A stretch of DNA of 64,000 nucleotides from NCBI GenBank assembly GCA_030704615.1, contig CM060732.1:49085053-49149052 (forward strand). The letters run 5' to 3'. This document shows positions 1 through 11,921 of the stretch, piece by piece. Both the position numbers and the translations under genes were made by a program. The stretch's first letter is position 1. The number at the start of each line of letters is the position of its first letter. The notes under the pieces were generated by a model, which saw nothing but the letters and a program-made list of their open reading frames with translations, made no database searches and was not told where the DNA came from. Origin of the DNA: Takakia lepidozioides (Eukaryota; Streptophyta; Takakiopsida; Takakiales; Takakiaceae).

Positions 1-1143
1 TTCCTACCTTGGTTACCAAGCAAGAGGGTGCACGGCCAGTGTGTGCCAAGGCTGCTTTGATCTCTTGTCCATAGTTGAGTAGAAAGTAGACAGTGGCTGA
101 TGTTCTATTATATTACAAAAGCAACAAGCACATTTCTAGATTTATTTCTGAAAACATATCATTCATGATGCCGGTTTGGGATGACCAGTGTCTTTTAATT
201 TGTGTGCTTCATGGCTTACAGGGAAAGGGGTTAATTTCCCCGCCTTGCTAGATGTAAAGGGCCTGAATACAAGAGCATTAGTATGTGACAGTGCTTTGAT
301 CTCTTGTTTATAGTTTAGTCACAAGTTCTAGGTCCAGTGGCTGATGGATTCTACAAAAAGGACCTCTAGAGATTTACTTAGACTGAACACATCGATCATG
401 GTGTGTTTTAGTGTATGCAAAATGGGAAAGGGTCATCATGTGTTTCAAGATTCAAGCGAGCTTTTCTCTCTCACAAACACAAGTAAAATGCAGAGAGAAA
501 ACAAAGTTCAGTTGGGGGTCTAGCTAAAGTGGTAGACAAGGTGACGAACTTAGAGATAAATTAGTTCATAAATTAGAACATAATTTCAAGTTCCTTTGGG
601 ATATAAATTTAATGACTCATGTGGAGATATCAATTTGTGGGCATGCCAATCATGAAATTTGTTCAGTATTTTTGCTATCACTTTTCTTAACACTCGTGGA
701 CCTCCATGATACTTGGAGGGCTGACAAAAAGTGGAGATCATATTGTAGAAGTTTGCATAAGCTCCAGAATTGTGTGTCCTTCTGTCCCATATTCACAATG
801 TCTTGCTCACTAGTATTCTTCCAGCGGTGGCGCAAAGTCCTCACACGCACAAATCATTCATCGATACAGGCTGTGAAGGTAATCCTGGAGCTACAAACTA
901 CAACACAAGAAAAGAAAATCCCAGTTTATCAACAGAAAACGAAAACAAAAATCCCAGAAAATCCTAGTTATCAACACAAAACCTGTCATACGTCTGTCTT
1001 AGGTTGTCCACGGATGATACATGTACGTTCATCCAATATGGATGTCGTACGTCCATGTAGCTACCTATAGATAAATCAGCAACCATGGCCGTCTCTTATT
1101 CGCCTTTCCATTCCAAATCTCCGCAAGGAGTGGGTGGTATCTG
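1..1143. other. Non-coding flank with a diverged direct repeat
   Basis: No gene is recognised. Two segments starting near 51 and 293 share the words GCTTTGATCTCTTGT and CAGTGGCTGATG in the same order, followed by similar A/T-rich sequence, so this looks like an old tandem duplication of about 130 bp. Short open frames here have no recognisable protein features. Confidence 0.5.
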
Positions 1144-1548
1144 GAATTGGACGCGGAAGAAGAAGATTTCTGTGAACGATGGATAAACGTGTGTAATCCA
1201 GCCTTCCAAGGACATCTTTTCGTCCTGTTTCTTGCTCTTCACCTCAGTCGGTACAAATCTTTTTTGTGCATTGTGGAAGATCCTCACCTTTCCACCTGTT
1301 TCTTACTTCAGAGCGACATTCCGTCTAGAGCTCCCAAGTTCCCTATCGACACTCTTGAACAAGTCATTTAAATGCGTCAATAATGGATGCGTCATTGTGT
1401 GCTAATTGGTGTGGTGCATATCAATTATTGCGCAAGGCATAAATGCGGGAGATCTCAAAACACTACAGGATGCTGATATCTTCACTTCCAACGGATTGAT
1501 GATGTATACCAAGAAGGTCGTACTTGCCTTTCAACACTGTCTGCATTT
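1144..1548 (+). pseudogene. DMC1: Duplicated DMC1 fragment (two exons plus intron)
   Basis: This segment matches, in opposite orientation, the DMC1 gene between about 23,190 and 23,615. It covers the exon coding the acidic N-terminus, the whole following intron and the exon beginning with the GINAGDLK helix. It is broken. A base is lost in the acidic exon, which shifts the frame. The intron 3' splice site has changed from CAG to CAA. In the second exon TTCACTTGC has become TTCACTTCC. Because intron sequence is retained, this is a DNA-level duplication, not a retrocopy. It stops just after the second exon. It lies 450 bp left of the large transposon and about 22 kb from the parent gene, in inverted orientation. 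Confidence 0.85.
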
Positions 1549-2003
1549 CCCACTCGCATGATGCATCAACTCCGAGTGGATCAAACAGTGCTCATCTTTA
1601 ATTGCGTTGACAGATTCAAGGTCAGAGCAGACCTACATGGATGAGGTATCCAAGGGGGAAATTGATGTAAATATTATGACACACCAAGAAGCCACACAAA
1701 CTTGCTCTGGGGTGAGTAGTGCATCATGGAGGAAAATGAAGGGAGGGAAAGACACTTGCCAGCATGCAATCGTCTAGGAAAATTGTTATCATGGCTTACT
1801 GCAGTGGTCAGAATTCTTAAGCACTGATTGCAGCACACTTCCTCAATGCAGCAGTGAAACAAAGTAGAAGTGAGGAAGGTCAACACAGCATTGCCCTTGC
1901 TGAAGATTACACTTAGTCCCTACAAAATATTAGGCCTTGGCCTTGGCCCCTAAGATGCTTGATCACAAAGCTTTCACCCTATCTTCCTATTATGTGCTGG
2001 ATA
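1549..2003. other. Intergenic, nothing recognised
   Basis: I see no gene, repeat or RNA here. The right end is the left target-site duplication of the large MULE. Confidence 0.4.
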
Positions 2004-2011
2004 CACTCGAA
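2004..2011. repeat. Left target-site duplication CACTCGAA
   Basis: The 8-bp word CACTCGAA is repeated at 16,231-16,238, directly outside the other terminus. MULEs usually make 8-10 bp duplications. Confidence 0.75.
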
Positions 2012-2028
2012 AGGGGGGTTGCTATTCC

Positions 2029-2048
2029 ATGAGCTCATGAGCGGGCAT
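2029..2048. repeat. Left terminal inverted repeat core
   Basis: ATGAGCTCATGAGCGGGCAT is matched exactly, in inverse, at 16,190-16,209. The outermost 17-20 bases align only loosely between the two ends. Confidence 0.85.
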
Positions 2049-2240
2049 GGCTCACCCATGAGCCGCAAAGTAACACACTTCGAATTTCGGCAGATTTTTT
2101 TCAGGCCCAAAACTATAAAATAATCGAAAGTAGTATAAGAAGAGAAGGTTTTCGAAGATTTCCCCGCTCATGCTGGAAGCACTCCGCTCATAAGTACCAG
2201 TGTCCGCTCATGACTTCGAGCGCAAGCTCATGGACCGCCA
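2045..2240. repeat. Subterminal GCTCATG motif cluster
   Basis: The heptamer GCTCATG, or its complement CATGAGC, recurs at the left end (around 2,050-2,070, 2,165, 2,195, 2,213 and 2,230) and next to the right terminus. Clustered subterminal motifs of this kind are commonly transposase-binding sites; that role is inferred. Confidence 0.55.
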
Positions 2241-2272
2241 GGCCAGGTCATAGAAAAACTGAATTCTGGGCA

Positions 2273-2288
2273 ATAACGGCACCGAAAT
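2273..2288. repeat. Palindrome copy, left end (degenerate)
   Basis: ATAACGGCACCGAAAT is a decayed member of the ATTTCGGCGCCGAAAT family close to the left terminus. Confidence 0.5.
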
Positions 2289-2507
2289 TATCCCAAAGGA
2301 AGAGACGCAAGCGGAATTAGGATCCGGGTTTGCAGGCTCCGAAAACGCAATGGCGACCTATAACCGCACACATGTCGGAGGAAATAGAAGTTCTGCCGCA
2401 TACGACATTGGCAGTGCAGCAATGATATATCCCTCTTCCGCCGGCCTCGCTCTCATTTTGCTCTTCACTCTTATCTGCTGTGCCCATCTCCTCCCTGCTT
2501 TGAGTTC

Positions 2508-2927
2508 TTGCTGTGTCGTGAGGCCATGTCGTGCCCGAATCACATCTATCGACGCCAGACGGGAGTCATTGTCTCGAAAGCAGACGACATCATTGTCTTC
2601 CTAGATGTTTACAGGGACGATCCTCGACTTGTCCAGCTGAGAGCAATGGAGTTTCTTCCAGGATTGCACGATTCTCCTGGACCCCGGCTGGGGAGCAGGT
2701 GGTTCCTGCGCATCATGGACCTGGACTTTCCGCTGGAGTGGGAGCCGAACAGATCACGCACAGCGTTGTTGTATCGCTGGAACTGTTGCGAGTGGACGTA
2801 TGATGAGTGCATAGGTGAAAACTTCACGCGTGGACGGACTGGCTCGGAAAGTGGGGACATTCTCTTCAGTTATGAGGATGAGGAAGAGGGGAACACAGGG
2901 CCCACTGTGAAAATGTCCTTCTACTAA
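2508..2927 (+). CDS. Hypothetical 139-residue protein inside the MULE
   Basis: This is an uninterrupted frame of 139 residues just inside the left terminus. It is rich in Arg, Trp and acidic residues, and a tail with the run EDEEE sits near the C-terminus. It has a hydrophobic stretch around VIVSKADDIIVFLDVY but no clear membrane segment and no motif I recognise. An overlapping 84-residue frame from 2,350 has a hydrophobic segment and could be a competing reading. It is transcribed towards the transposase gene and could be extra cargo. No function is assigned, and it may be chance or the remains of a longer exon. Confidence 0.35.
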   Translation: MLCREAMSCPNHIYRRQTGVIVSKADDIIVFLDVYRDDPRLVQLRAMEFLPGLHDSPGPRLGSRWFLRIMDLDFPLEWEPNRSRTALLYRWNCCEWTYDECIGENFTRGRTGSESGDILFSYEDEEEGNTGPTVKMSFY

Positions 2928-3918
2928 GGGGGCGCTATCGATAAACACGACATCCTCGTTAGTTTCAGCCGGACGACAGAAACCGCTGACATTTTGTTCA
3001 AATATCAGCACCCGGTCACTTAGGAGGTCCTTGAGAGGCCAGTTCGAGTTCCTTCTTCTTGGGCGAGGGGACCATAGGTCTTGCATGCTAGAGTAGACAT
3101 GTTTCGACTCGCCGACACTCATGGCACATACATTTTGATTCAGAAATCAAGTAGCTTCCCTGTGCCATATGGGGAATATACATGCTTGGATAATCTTCTG
3201 TTAAGGTTTTTTGCAATTCACTGCCAGAATGTTGGGATGTGTCCTTTGTCATGTGGATTGCTGTTTGCACAAAGTGCAGTATGCAAATGCTGGAATGTGC
3301 AGTAGGACCCTTCCCACTGGGACACAGAACTAGCAATCTTGTAAAGGCATCACATTTGCAGAACATTGACAATGTATTGGTAGCAAATTGGAGTCTTCTC
3401 ATAAAGGTGGACGAAAACGCCAGGATGGGCTGCGAAATCACCACAAATTGAATGAAGAGCAGTAACAAGGAAGCACTATGCAGTATACAGACCAATAACG
3501 ACGCTGAAATAGGCCACAATGCCCGTGTATCTCCACACAATGTATGCTTTCCTCGGATCCATTAATAGACATAACCAAAATAAAAAAAAGCATGTCCATG
3601 CCATTCACGGCCAAAAACCACATTCTCATGTATTGCGGCACCGAAATGTACCTGGAGCCGTGGCGGTGCGGCACCACCAAGTGTATAATTCCTCACAAAA
3701 AAATAGGGTGCAAGAAGATGAATGTAATATAATTGCCACTTTCTCCTTCTCGAATGTGGAATGTCAAGCAGTCCGACCTGTATCCTGCCGTAGGACCTTG
3801 TGCAGCTCGTTGAAACTCAGTATTGGAGCATGGATGCAGACGCCCACTGCGGATATGCAACTCATGCGCTTCAGAAAAATGTAATAAAGGTGTTTGTAGG
3901 GGACGTATGCTACATTCT
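2928..3918. other. MULE interior without a recognised gene
   Basis: This lies between the small frame and the transposase 3' end. Several frames of 70-150 residues occur on both strands, but none shows a motif. One palindrome copy lies at 3,632-3,647. Untranslated sequence or eroded exons are both possible. Confidence 0.4.
3632..3647. repeat. Palindrome copy
   Basis: ATTGCGGCACCGAAAT differs from the consensus by one arm change and one CpG-type transition. Confidence 0.6.
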
Positions 3919-6900
3919 TCAATTCCAATACAAGGAAGTCCTCACAGTTGCAAGCTGGGTACTGAGAACCGTGATTGCATACACGACACTGCGCGTAGCA
4001 GACCCGGCTGTTGACAACTGAAATATGCGCCCCATCCCAGGGTGAGGAACATCCCTACAACCTTGCACTATGCAAGGCATTGCAAGAGCGTTGGCCATCC
4101 TGGTGTCGTTCGTCTTTATTGGTGGCCGCCGTCTTTTCAGTTTCTCCCACCGATGGGTGGGCCAAGCTGCGGGGTCACCCACCGGTATACGGGGCGAAGA
4201 GCTTCTTGTGGGAGGAGGATGACGACTGGGAATTGGATTTTGTGGAACGTCTGTCATCTCCACCAGTCGAAACCCTGCACTTCCTAGAGCGTCTGCCTCC
4301 ACCAGGGTAAGATCTGTACCAGTTGCCACAGGCCAGACTGCTGGTGGTTCAGGCATGCCTTATATACCATACTTGGGCTTGCCGAACACACACGGCATGA
4401 TGTCGTGCCTGCAGAACCAAAACTCCTTCAGTGTGGCCTCCACAAACTTTGAACACACAAATCTCCCTGTGAAGCAAGGGGCAGGTACACCGCCCTGCGG
4501 GCTCCTCCGAATCATCTCATTGCATCTCTGGTTGGTGTCGACACGAATAGCACAACATTTACCACGAAATGACGGACGGATCCGTGCAATTCTCCACTGC
4601 GAGGCCGACACATCTCACTCCACGATTGGAATGTTGTATTGGGTAACGATAATAGGAGCAGCATGCTCATCCTCGGCATGTTGTCCCGAGTCTGACAGCG
4701 ATTCCATGGATGCTGCAGGAGAGGAGTACGAGACATGTTGGGAGGAGGCATGGGACGCAACATCGTTGCGCCCCGAGGTTGAGTGCGGATGTTCATATCT
4801 GATCTCCATGAATCACCGTCGCCTCCGGGCATGTCCGCAATTCTTTTCTTCACCGGCCGGCTGCAAACATCGCCCTCCAGGCAGTTCCCCCGACTGTGTA
4901 ACGGCGTTGACTTTATTGTTTCCCGCAATGCAGCAGTCCATTTTTTGGGATCGATCGAACGATGCGCCGCCCTCATCAGCATCTCCTGCCTATCTAGTCC
5001 GATACCCCATTGCTTTCTTCCCAGAAACTGGTAGTAACGAGATTGTTGCATGATGGCCCTCACAATATCTTCTGTTGTTGCTGTCAACATGTCAACGAGA
5101 TGTGCCGCAGAGGAAGTACGCCAGGAAGAGTACACCGATTCGGCCATGTTCGTCGTCGGCATATCCGTGTCATCCTCCAAGCTCATGTCCTGTTGAAGGA
5201 AATTAGAAATGTCACTTATTGTGGAGAATGTCCAAGCACAAAACAGAACAATTGTCAAGTACAGAAATGTGTTACCTGTCTCATGTAGTCTCCAAACTGG
5301 TGGAATCTATAGTGCCACCACGCAAGCCACGTTTGCAGTTCTGGCTGATCTTTCACATTGATTGCCCCTGAAGACACCCACCAGGCGCGTATGGTTGCAA
5401 ACTCGGTCTCCGCCTCGTCGATGGAATTTGCATTTTTCCACGCAAGGCACATACTGATATGATCCTGCCGGTGGCGTGACGCCACGAACCTTTTCGTGTT
5501 TTGCGTCAAACTCTGCATGAAGTGGAACCCGCAAGATCTCTCCTTACCTTCCATTGGAGTCTTTGGGTCATCCCCATATACCCTCCTCACTGCAGCCCAG
5601 TTCGCCTGGGCATTGTCAGCCATGAAGCCCCTAAAATCGGGAGGGGGCAACTTCGCTCTCGCCATTTGCTCATTAATTCCGCGCCACATATGCAACTCCG
5701 AATCTGTGTCTTCTCATTTCATTTCACAGATAGCAATGGTCATCAACTTTCTGCAATGTGGGTCGTATACATGTGCCCCCATTGTCACCCAATCGTGGTT
5801 GGTAATTCGTCTGATGTGGTCGAACATGACCCAGCAATTTGAGAGGTCTCCACTAGTCATCCGCTTCACCAAATCGACACCGCTCCCCGGTCCGCACGTT
5901 GACATCTTTAATATGAAGCACATGTCCGTCTCTGAGCCTTGACCAGGAAAGAAACTGCCCTGGATGAAGTCGTAGCCGCATGTGCGCTTCACTTCCAAGA
6001 TGGAGTGCATGTCTGATCTTCTTCCGATTTGTTTCTTGCAACCGACAATGTGGTTCCTGACATTGGGGCTACACACATGGGAGACAGCTTCCAGCAGCTC
6101 CTTCATGTCCCCCTCGCCCAGCTTCTCTCTTGTGCTTCCGTCCTCCGACATTATTCTGTCAATTGCAATTCTATGTGCGGATGTGAGCTGTAGCTGCTTT
6201 GGTTTTGCTCCCGGCCTGAACCTCACCTCCTCCTTGATAATATCGTGGGCTTGTTGAAAAGCGATTCTGCAATTGCCTCTGGCAACGGGGTGGTCATGCT
6301 TTCCGATGTGAATGCATGCTCTGGTGCACGCTGGGCCGACGGTCCCGACATAGTACTGCTTGGCGTTGCACACTGCCATACACGTAGGGGCTGCGTTGCA
6401 ATGGGCACACTTGAACGTCCCTGCAGGAACTCTATCTTGAGGCCAAAATGGGGTCGACAAATTGCCAATCCAGTCTGTTTCATTCCGGGTGCCTTTGCTC
6501 GTGTAATGGTAACATGTGCTCGAGAAACATTTAAGATGCCCAGCACACAATACATATCTCACTCGAACTCCATCACCCAGGTTGGACGATGAAGTTTTGG
6601 TGACACACCAAGGGTGGCCGTCATGTTTCATGTTCATTCCTGCCAGCATGTCGTCTGGGCCTGCGCCTGCCGGCACTGGAGGGAACTCGTAGATAGCATT
6701 CCCATCCACAACTTCAGGCAAAGTTTCCACAGAATGGATTGGAGTTTTGTCATAATCAAGCCTAAGAAGGTCACTGGAGCGGGAACCCGTTGTCTTCATC
6801 CTCCGCAATATGTCGATTACTGAGCGGACGGAAGTTGAGTCGGAGGGTGTGTGCTCATTGTGACTCCTAGTGACGGACGACTTCGAACCATACGATGGAA

Positions 6901-7408
6901 GGACCATACAGTCTTCATCGTCACTGGATAAGTCGTGGACGACTGTTTGCCTATTTTCCTGGATTTCCCTTTTCACATGTTTGGGCTTCTCTGCTTGTGA
7001 AGAGGTGCCCACATCCTTCATGACAAACTTCACATCTTGCACGCCAGACCCTCTTGTGGAAGGAGGATCAACCAAGTTCCAGCGTGGGAACTCTTTAGGC
7101 ACGATTTCACCAATTGCACTGTACCGGATGGATTCAGAAGCTGGGAGCCGCCACTCTTTGCCCTTTCCGAAATCTGCATGCAGCATGACGACACTTTCCA
7201 GAAAATTTCCATAAGCATCATTCGTCTCCTCTTCCAAAAACACCGTTCCAGGGCGGAGCCCGAACTTCACATACAAGTACTGCTCAGTGACAATCGCAAA
7301 TCCTTGGTCGCAGGGTATTTTAGTTTTCAGAGAATCAGGATGGAAGTACATGTTTACCCAAACACGGGAGTCCATGTTGAAGACGGCAACTCTCGGTACG
7401 CTTCGCAT
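3919..7408 (-). pseudogene. MULE-type transposase, decayed
   Basis: The main exon reads leftward from the first Met after an apparent CAG acceptor at 7,416. It has, in order: an N-terminal region; a Cys/His cluster ending HIGKHDHPV (about 6.3 kb), like the WRKY/GCM1-FLYWCH fingers of MULE transposases; and a catalytic core with a likely first Asp in FDHI (5,819-5,821) and second Asp in MADNAQANW (5,615-5,617), then a CGFHFMQSL segment. A GT-AG intron (5,190-5,275) joins in phase to a Pro-Thr-Asn-Met-Ala-Glu region. A Cys-rich C-terminal part follows (4.6-4.36 kb, FWFCRH) and a basic tail to 3,919. Breaks: TGA at 5,714-5,716 and 4,615-4,617, TAA at 4,360-4,362, and a frame change near 4,800. 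The third acidic residue was not placed. The superfamily is inferred from the finger, the catalytic spacing and the terminal features. Confidence 0.7.
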
Positions 7409-7626
7409 CGAAGTCCTGCAATGAGAAGAGTGTGTCCTACATAAAATCACAATCATTTTATGGAGGATTCTATATCCAACAGGATGGGTGATCAGTGCAC
7501 GTATGGATGAAGGTGTGTACCGTACGTTATAAATACGGACGACCACAGCAAGTTCACATCGGATATTTGGTGCTTGAATTGTGATGTACCACCAGTTGGA
7601 CTACAATAAATCAGGCTTTCTCATGA

Positions 7627-9017
7627 ATTTCGGCACCGAAATCTAGATAAACATCTCTGTCATGTAACAGATTTGGAAGCCAGGGGATGAATTCCGGCGA
7701 TAGAAATCGAAATTTGTTCACCTCATGAAACTGAGCAAGCACCTGACGGATGGATTTCGGTGCCGAAATTCGGATGAACATGTTCTTCATGAAATTGTTT
7801 CTGCACATAAGAGATGAATTTCGGCGCCGAAATACGGATGAATGTGTTCGTGATTACAGTCATGATTCACCACGTGTCCGGATTTCGGTGCCGACATCCG
7901 TAATCCCGAATCCACAGTAGGGATGAATTTCGGCGCCGAAATTCATCCGAAGTCCTCCATTCATTTTTTTTTGTCTTGCGACAGATGAATTTTGGCGCCG
8001 AAATTCATCCGAAGTCCTTCCTTCATTTATTTTTGCCTTGCGACAGATGAATTTCGGCGCCGAAATTCATCCAAGTCCTCCCTTCTAATTTTCTTTTTTC
8101 TTCGCGAGCAATGAATTTCGGCGCCGAAATTCATCTGAAGTCATCCCTCCAATTTCTTTTAAAGGATTGAGCGCTGGATTTCGGCGCCGAAATTCATCCA
8201 ATGCCCTCCCTCCAAATATTTATTTGTCTTTGAAATGGATGAATTTCGGTGCCGAAATTCATCCTTACTGTCCGCAATGGGTAACTCTAATATTACATTT
8301 TCAATGCGACGGATGAATTTAGGTGCCGAAATTCGTCCGAACCCAACACTTACTTCTTGCTTCTGGATAAAGTAATGTTTCGAAATTCGTTTGAAATAAC
8401 CCATTCAGACAAAGATAACACGAATATTCTGCATTAAATGGAGAAATCGGCACATTCAACCCCTTATGTCTTACAAAAGGCCGTTATCCAATGACGAAAG
8501 GGGATATTTTTTCATGCTGGGGGAAAATTAATTGCATTTTAGCCGTTGTTTTCATTTGAAACTGACAGTATCCATTAAGTGGTCATTTTTCGCACAGGAC
8601 GTTGCCGCACATAAAGTATAATTCCGGCGCCGAAATTATACTAAACAGTCCATACATGGCAAGTCCAACAGGCATGGACAGCAACCGTGAGGGGCAATGA
8701 TGGCGGCAAAGCGTAGCATGGTGCCGATTTAGTCTTCGCGCTAATGTATTTCGGCGCCGAAATATGGATGAAATGTGCCCAAGTGCAGCCGTCTCCACTG
8801 TCCCGGAATTAATTCCGGCTCTGATATCCGACTGACAGGTTTGCTCATGACGGATGAGGACTGATGAAGCGATGAATTGCGGCGCCGAAATTCATAAGCT
8901 TGTATATGAAAGCACTTGCATATGATGAATTTCGGCGTCGAAATTCATCCGTTCGTTGAATGCCGGCTGCTCCGGGAACAGCATCCGGTGAACGGAACGG
9001 TATTTCGGCGCCGCAAT
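7627..9017. repeat. Palindrome cluster ATTTCGGCGCCGAAAT between the divergent genes
   Basis: At least 16 copies of a 16-bp inverted-symmetric word start at 7627, 7754, 7818, 7882, 7927, 7989, 8051, 8115, 8178, 8243, 8317, 8621, 8748, 8876, 8929 and 9002. Many are extended to about 26 bp by flanking GATGAATT...AATTCATC symmetry. The block fills the spacer between the transposase and ParB-methyltransferase genes, where both promoters should lie. Deviations from consensus are mostly C-to-T or G-to-A at CpG steps. Protein-binding sites are the likely role (inference). Confidence 0.9.
7922..8340. repeat. Tandem array, about 62-bp unit, one palindrome per unit
   Basis: Palindromes at 7927, 7989, 8051, 8115, 8178, 8243 and 8317 are spaced 62, 62, 64, 63, 65 and 74 bp. 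Each is followed by GAAGTCCTCCCTTC-like sequence and a T-rich tract ending near GCGACAGATG, so the whole unit is repeated, not just the palindrome. Confidence 0.85.
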
Positions 9018-10576
9018 TCGGATAAAGCGTCTTCTACAAGTGGCTTAAACAGGCACGCGTCGTGTTCCAGTCGACTTCATCCGTGCGAACGTGTCAGGGG
9101 TCACAATCTCTTCATCACCCATACGGCAGAAAGTGGTGGACGGTAGCAACGCTTCGGGAGACGTGGCTGCTTACGCATCTGCTCGTGCATAGTGGTTGCA
9201 TGTTCCACCGCTTCGCTCTCTCGCTCTTTGCCCTTCTGTAGTGACATTCTCCTGCGTTTCCTCTCCTTATGCAGCATAGTGATAGCATAGAGTTTGTGGA
9301 AGCTCAGGCGACTCCGGCGCAGAGAAGGAGGACGCGGGATTTTGGGAAGCCGCCGACGACACGACTTAAGCTCCGTCTCATGCAAGAAATGCAGACCTCG
9401 TTATCCCGAGACTCGGATCGCCCACCAGTGATAGATTCGTGCTTCGCGGATGTGAAGCACTCCATACGCACTATTCCTTTTACACCTTTTTTTTTGCGTG
9501 CAGTGTGTCATGTTTTCCTGTTTGTTTGACATGGGAGCTGGGGAGGGATCGCAGGGAGGCGAGCCAACACAGTCAACTTTGGATACTCCTGCCCGGGTGC
9601 TGCGCTTGCAAGGTGGAAGTGCATCGAGGCAGACGACTCCTCATTCAACACCTCAGAAATCGCCTTAGAAAAGCCCACCTAGAGTCCGGAAACCGAGGAA
9701 GCAGAATGAGCCCATGGCTTCGCCAGTAAAACCACTTGGGAGACTGGAAACGGAGATATTGGGTTTGCAGGCAGTTTCAGAAAACACGAATGCGGTGGAG
9801 GCCGTTAGAGATGTCGGACTCGGATCTGCAGAAGGACGGCCCATTGAGCTGACAGAAGCAGAGGACGACAACGTGGTGCGACTTGACGACGATCAGAACC
9901 TGCTCGAGCTTGCGGAGGAGCAAAACCTCCAGGACAGTAAACAAGCTGGTGAGAGGGGTGAGGGAAGTGAGAGAGGTGCTGGAAGTAAGAAACTGGTGGC
10001 AGGTATGCTCATGAGCGCACGAGACATGAACATAGCAACAAACAGATTGCTGGCAGAGACTCATAGCAACATAGGCCGCGTTTTGGGCTCCATGGTGTAT
10101 CCGGAAAACCTCAAAGTTCCTTTGTGTCGCATGGTTAGTCTTCCAGTTGTAAGGTAAGCACTGCCAGGGGACATCGATCAACTAAAGGACAACTTCAGAG
10201 ATGGGTACAGACGGGGGTCGGCAGCATTCTACGTTTCCATTGAGAATGACCAGGGTGTCACAAGGGGCCCCACTGCAGAGGAGCTTCAGAATTGGAGCCC
10301 CCACTGGCACACTGTAAATGCCGAGTTTGAAGCCTCTCTGAAAACTAATCCCACATTCGCACACATGGCAGGGAAGATGTTCTTCGTTTGGGACGGGAAT
10401 CACGGGATGCTTGCCTGGACAGAGTACATTGCTGAAATGCATCCGCAAGATATCAATTGGCATTACATGGTGGACTGCATTGTCGTGAAGGTGGACGGGA
10501 GGGACAGAGGACTGCTGAAGGATGCCATGACGGATATAAATTTGTAAGTATACAACTACATCCTTGTGTACTGCCT

Positions 10577-10592
10577 ATTGCGGCGCTGAAAT
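10577..10592. repeat. Palindrome copy in intron 1
   Basis: ATTGCGGCGCTGAAAT lies in the first intron of the ParB-methyltransferase gene. A second, weaker copy follows at 10,638-10,653. Confidence 0.65.
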
Positions 10593-11838
10593 AGACAATG
10601 TTCTTGACTGTCATGCACTCTATGAACCGGAAATTGGATTGCTGTGCCGAAATTTGGTTATTTTTGTATCATATTTTCATGTTGTTCCTTTTTTTTTTTC
10701 TCCATGGCAGGGTAACAGAGAGGGCCTTCGTGGAAACTCATCTGGCACATACGCTTTACAGAATGCAAGAAGTGGGAACAGCACCGCTGACGGACTTCCA
10801 AAAATCCCTCGATCCCGAGCTGTACAGGAAGTCCCTTGCGAAAGCGAATCGCACCTGGTACCGACCAACACTGGACGCCATGGTGGAGATCCTCTATTCG
10901 GTGAGGTTCATCTCAAATTTCCCGATTTAATGCTATTTGTTGCAGGGATCAGTGGCATGACTGTATCCGCTGGGTATGGGAATGTAGACGAACATCAGGG
11001 ATGACTTGGCCTATGCCAAAAGGCAGTTCTTTGAGAGTGATGCCCCCAAGAAGGCGGACGCGTCGATAGAGAGTGACATTGTGCAGGCAGGGAGGCAATC
11101 ACGGACCAAGTACAGGTCCAAACTTGTGAAGCAAGTTGCAATCGCTGACCCTGGTCTTGGTGCCGAGTTCATGGCGGAGATAGGACTGCATTACTCCAGA
11201 CCCATGAAACCGGAAATATCCATGGAGAAACTTCATCACATCGCAGTGTACTGTGTTGAGCCGGCGGAGTAGGTAAGCATGTGTTTGTTCTTGTTTTCTG
11301 TCTTCTCGCGATTCTCATGATGAGGTTCTTATGTCTGACCGATGTTAGGCCATGCAGACGAGGTGGCTGCGAATCTAGAACGGCCATATAAACACGAAGT
11401 TGCTGTACTATTTTCCCATCGAGCCAACAGACGACAAAATGAACGACTGGCTCAATGTGATGACTTGGTGGCATCAGGTATAATTTCCTCCTCTTCTGTG
11501 TGTTGGACATCATCACAATTTCAAATTCATGAATGTTTTGGAAACCTGCACTGCTGCAGGTACTGACCCACGCCCAGGAGCAATTGGATTGCAACACCAC
11601 CACTTTCAAGTTACAGATCGACTGGACGAAACTGGAGACAATGGAGAACTACGTGCGGTCCTGGCGATGGCGCTTCGCAAACCTCTTTTTCAGAGAAATT
11701 GCAAAGGCAAGACGCAGCGTATACATCAAAGAGCAGGAGGGTGCCGACAAAACGGCAATGCGTGTCATGTTCAGGTAATTTGCTGCCAATGCATCCCCCT
11801 ATTTGCAGTTTTGATGATTTAGCTAAGCAGCGGTGGGT

Positions 11839-11854
11839 ATTGCGGCGCCGAAAT
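11839..11854. repeat. Palindrome copy in intron 5
   Basis: ATTGCGGCGCCGAAAT lies in the intron between 11,774 and 11,998. Confidence 0.75.
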
Positions 11855-11905
11855 ATACCTCTGCAAGATATGAGTGCTGGGTAATTGGGGCACGGTCCAC
11901 TGCGT

Positions 11906-11921
11906 ATTTCAGTGCCGAAAT
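11906..11921. repeat. Palindrome copy in intron 5
   Basis: ATTTCAGTGCCGAAAT is a second copy in the same intron, 67 bp from the first, with two transitions at CpG positions. Confidence 0.65.

Noticed and set aside
7528-7535. TATAAATA as a promoter of the transposase
   Set aside because: It is canonical on the plus strand and only TATTTATA on the transposase strand. With no transcript data it cannot be assigned.
8850-8895. Hammerhead-ribozyme-like words CTGATGA...GAAA
   Set aside because: The GAAA belongs to a palindrome copy, and stems I-III cannot be drawn around the core.
7627-9017. CRISPR-like array
   Set aside because: The repeats are perfect palindromes with repeated rather than unique spacers, in a plant transposon.
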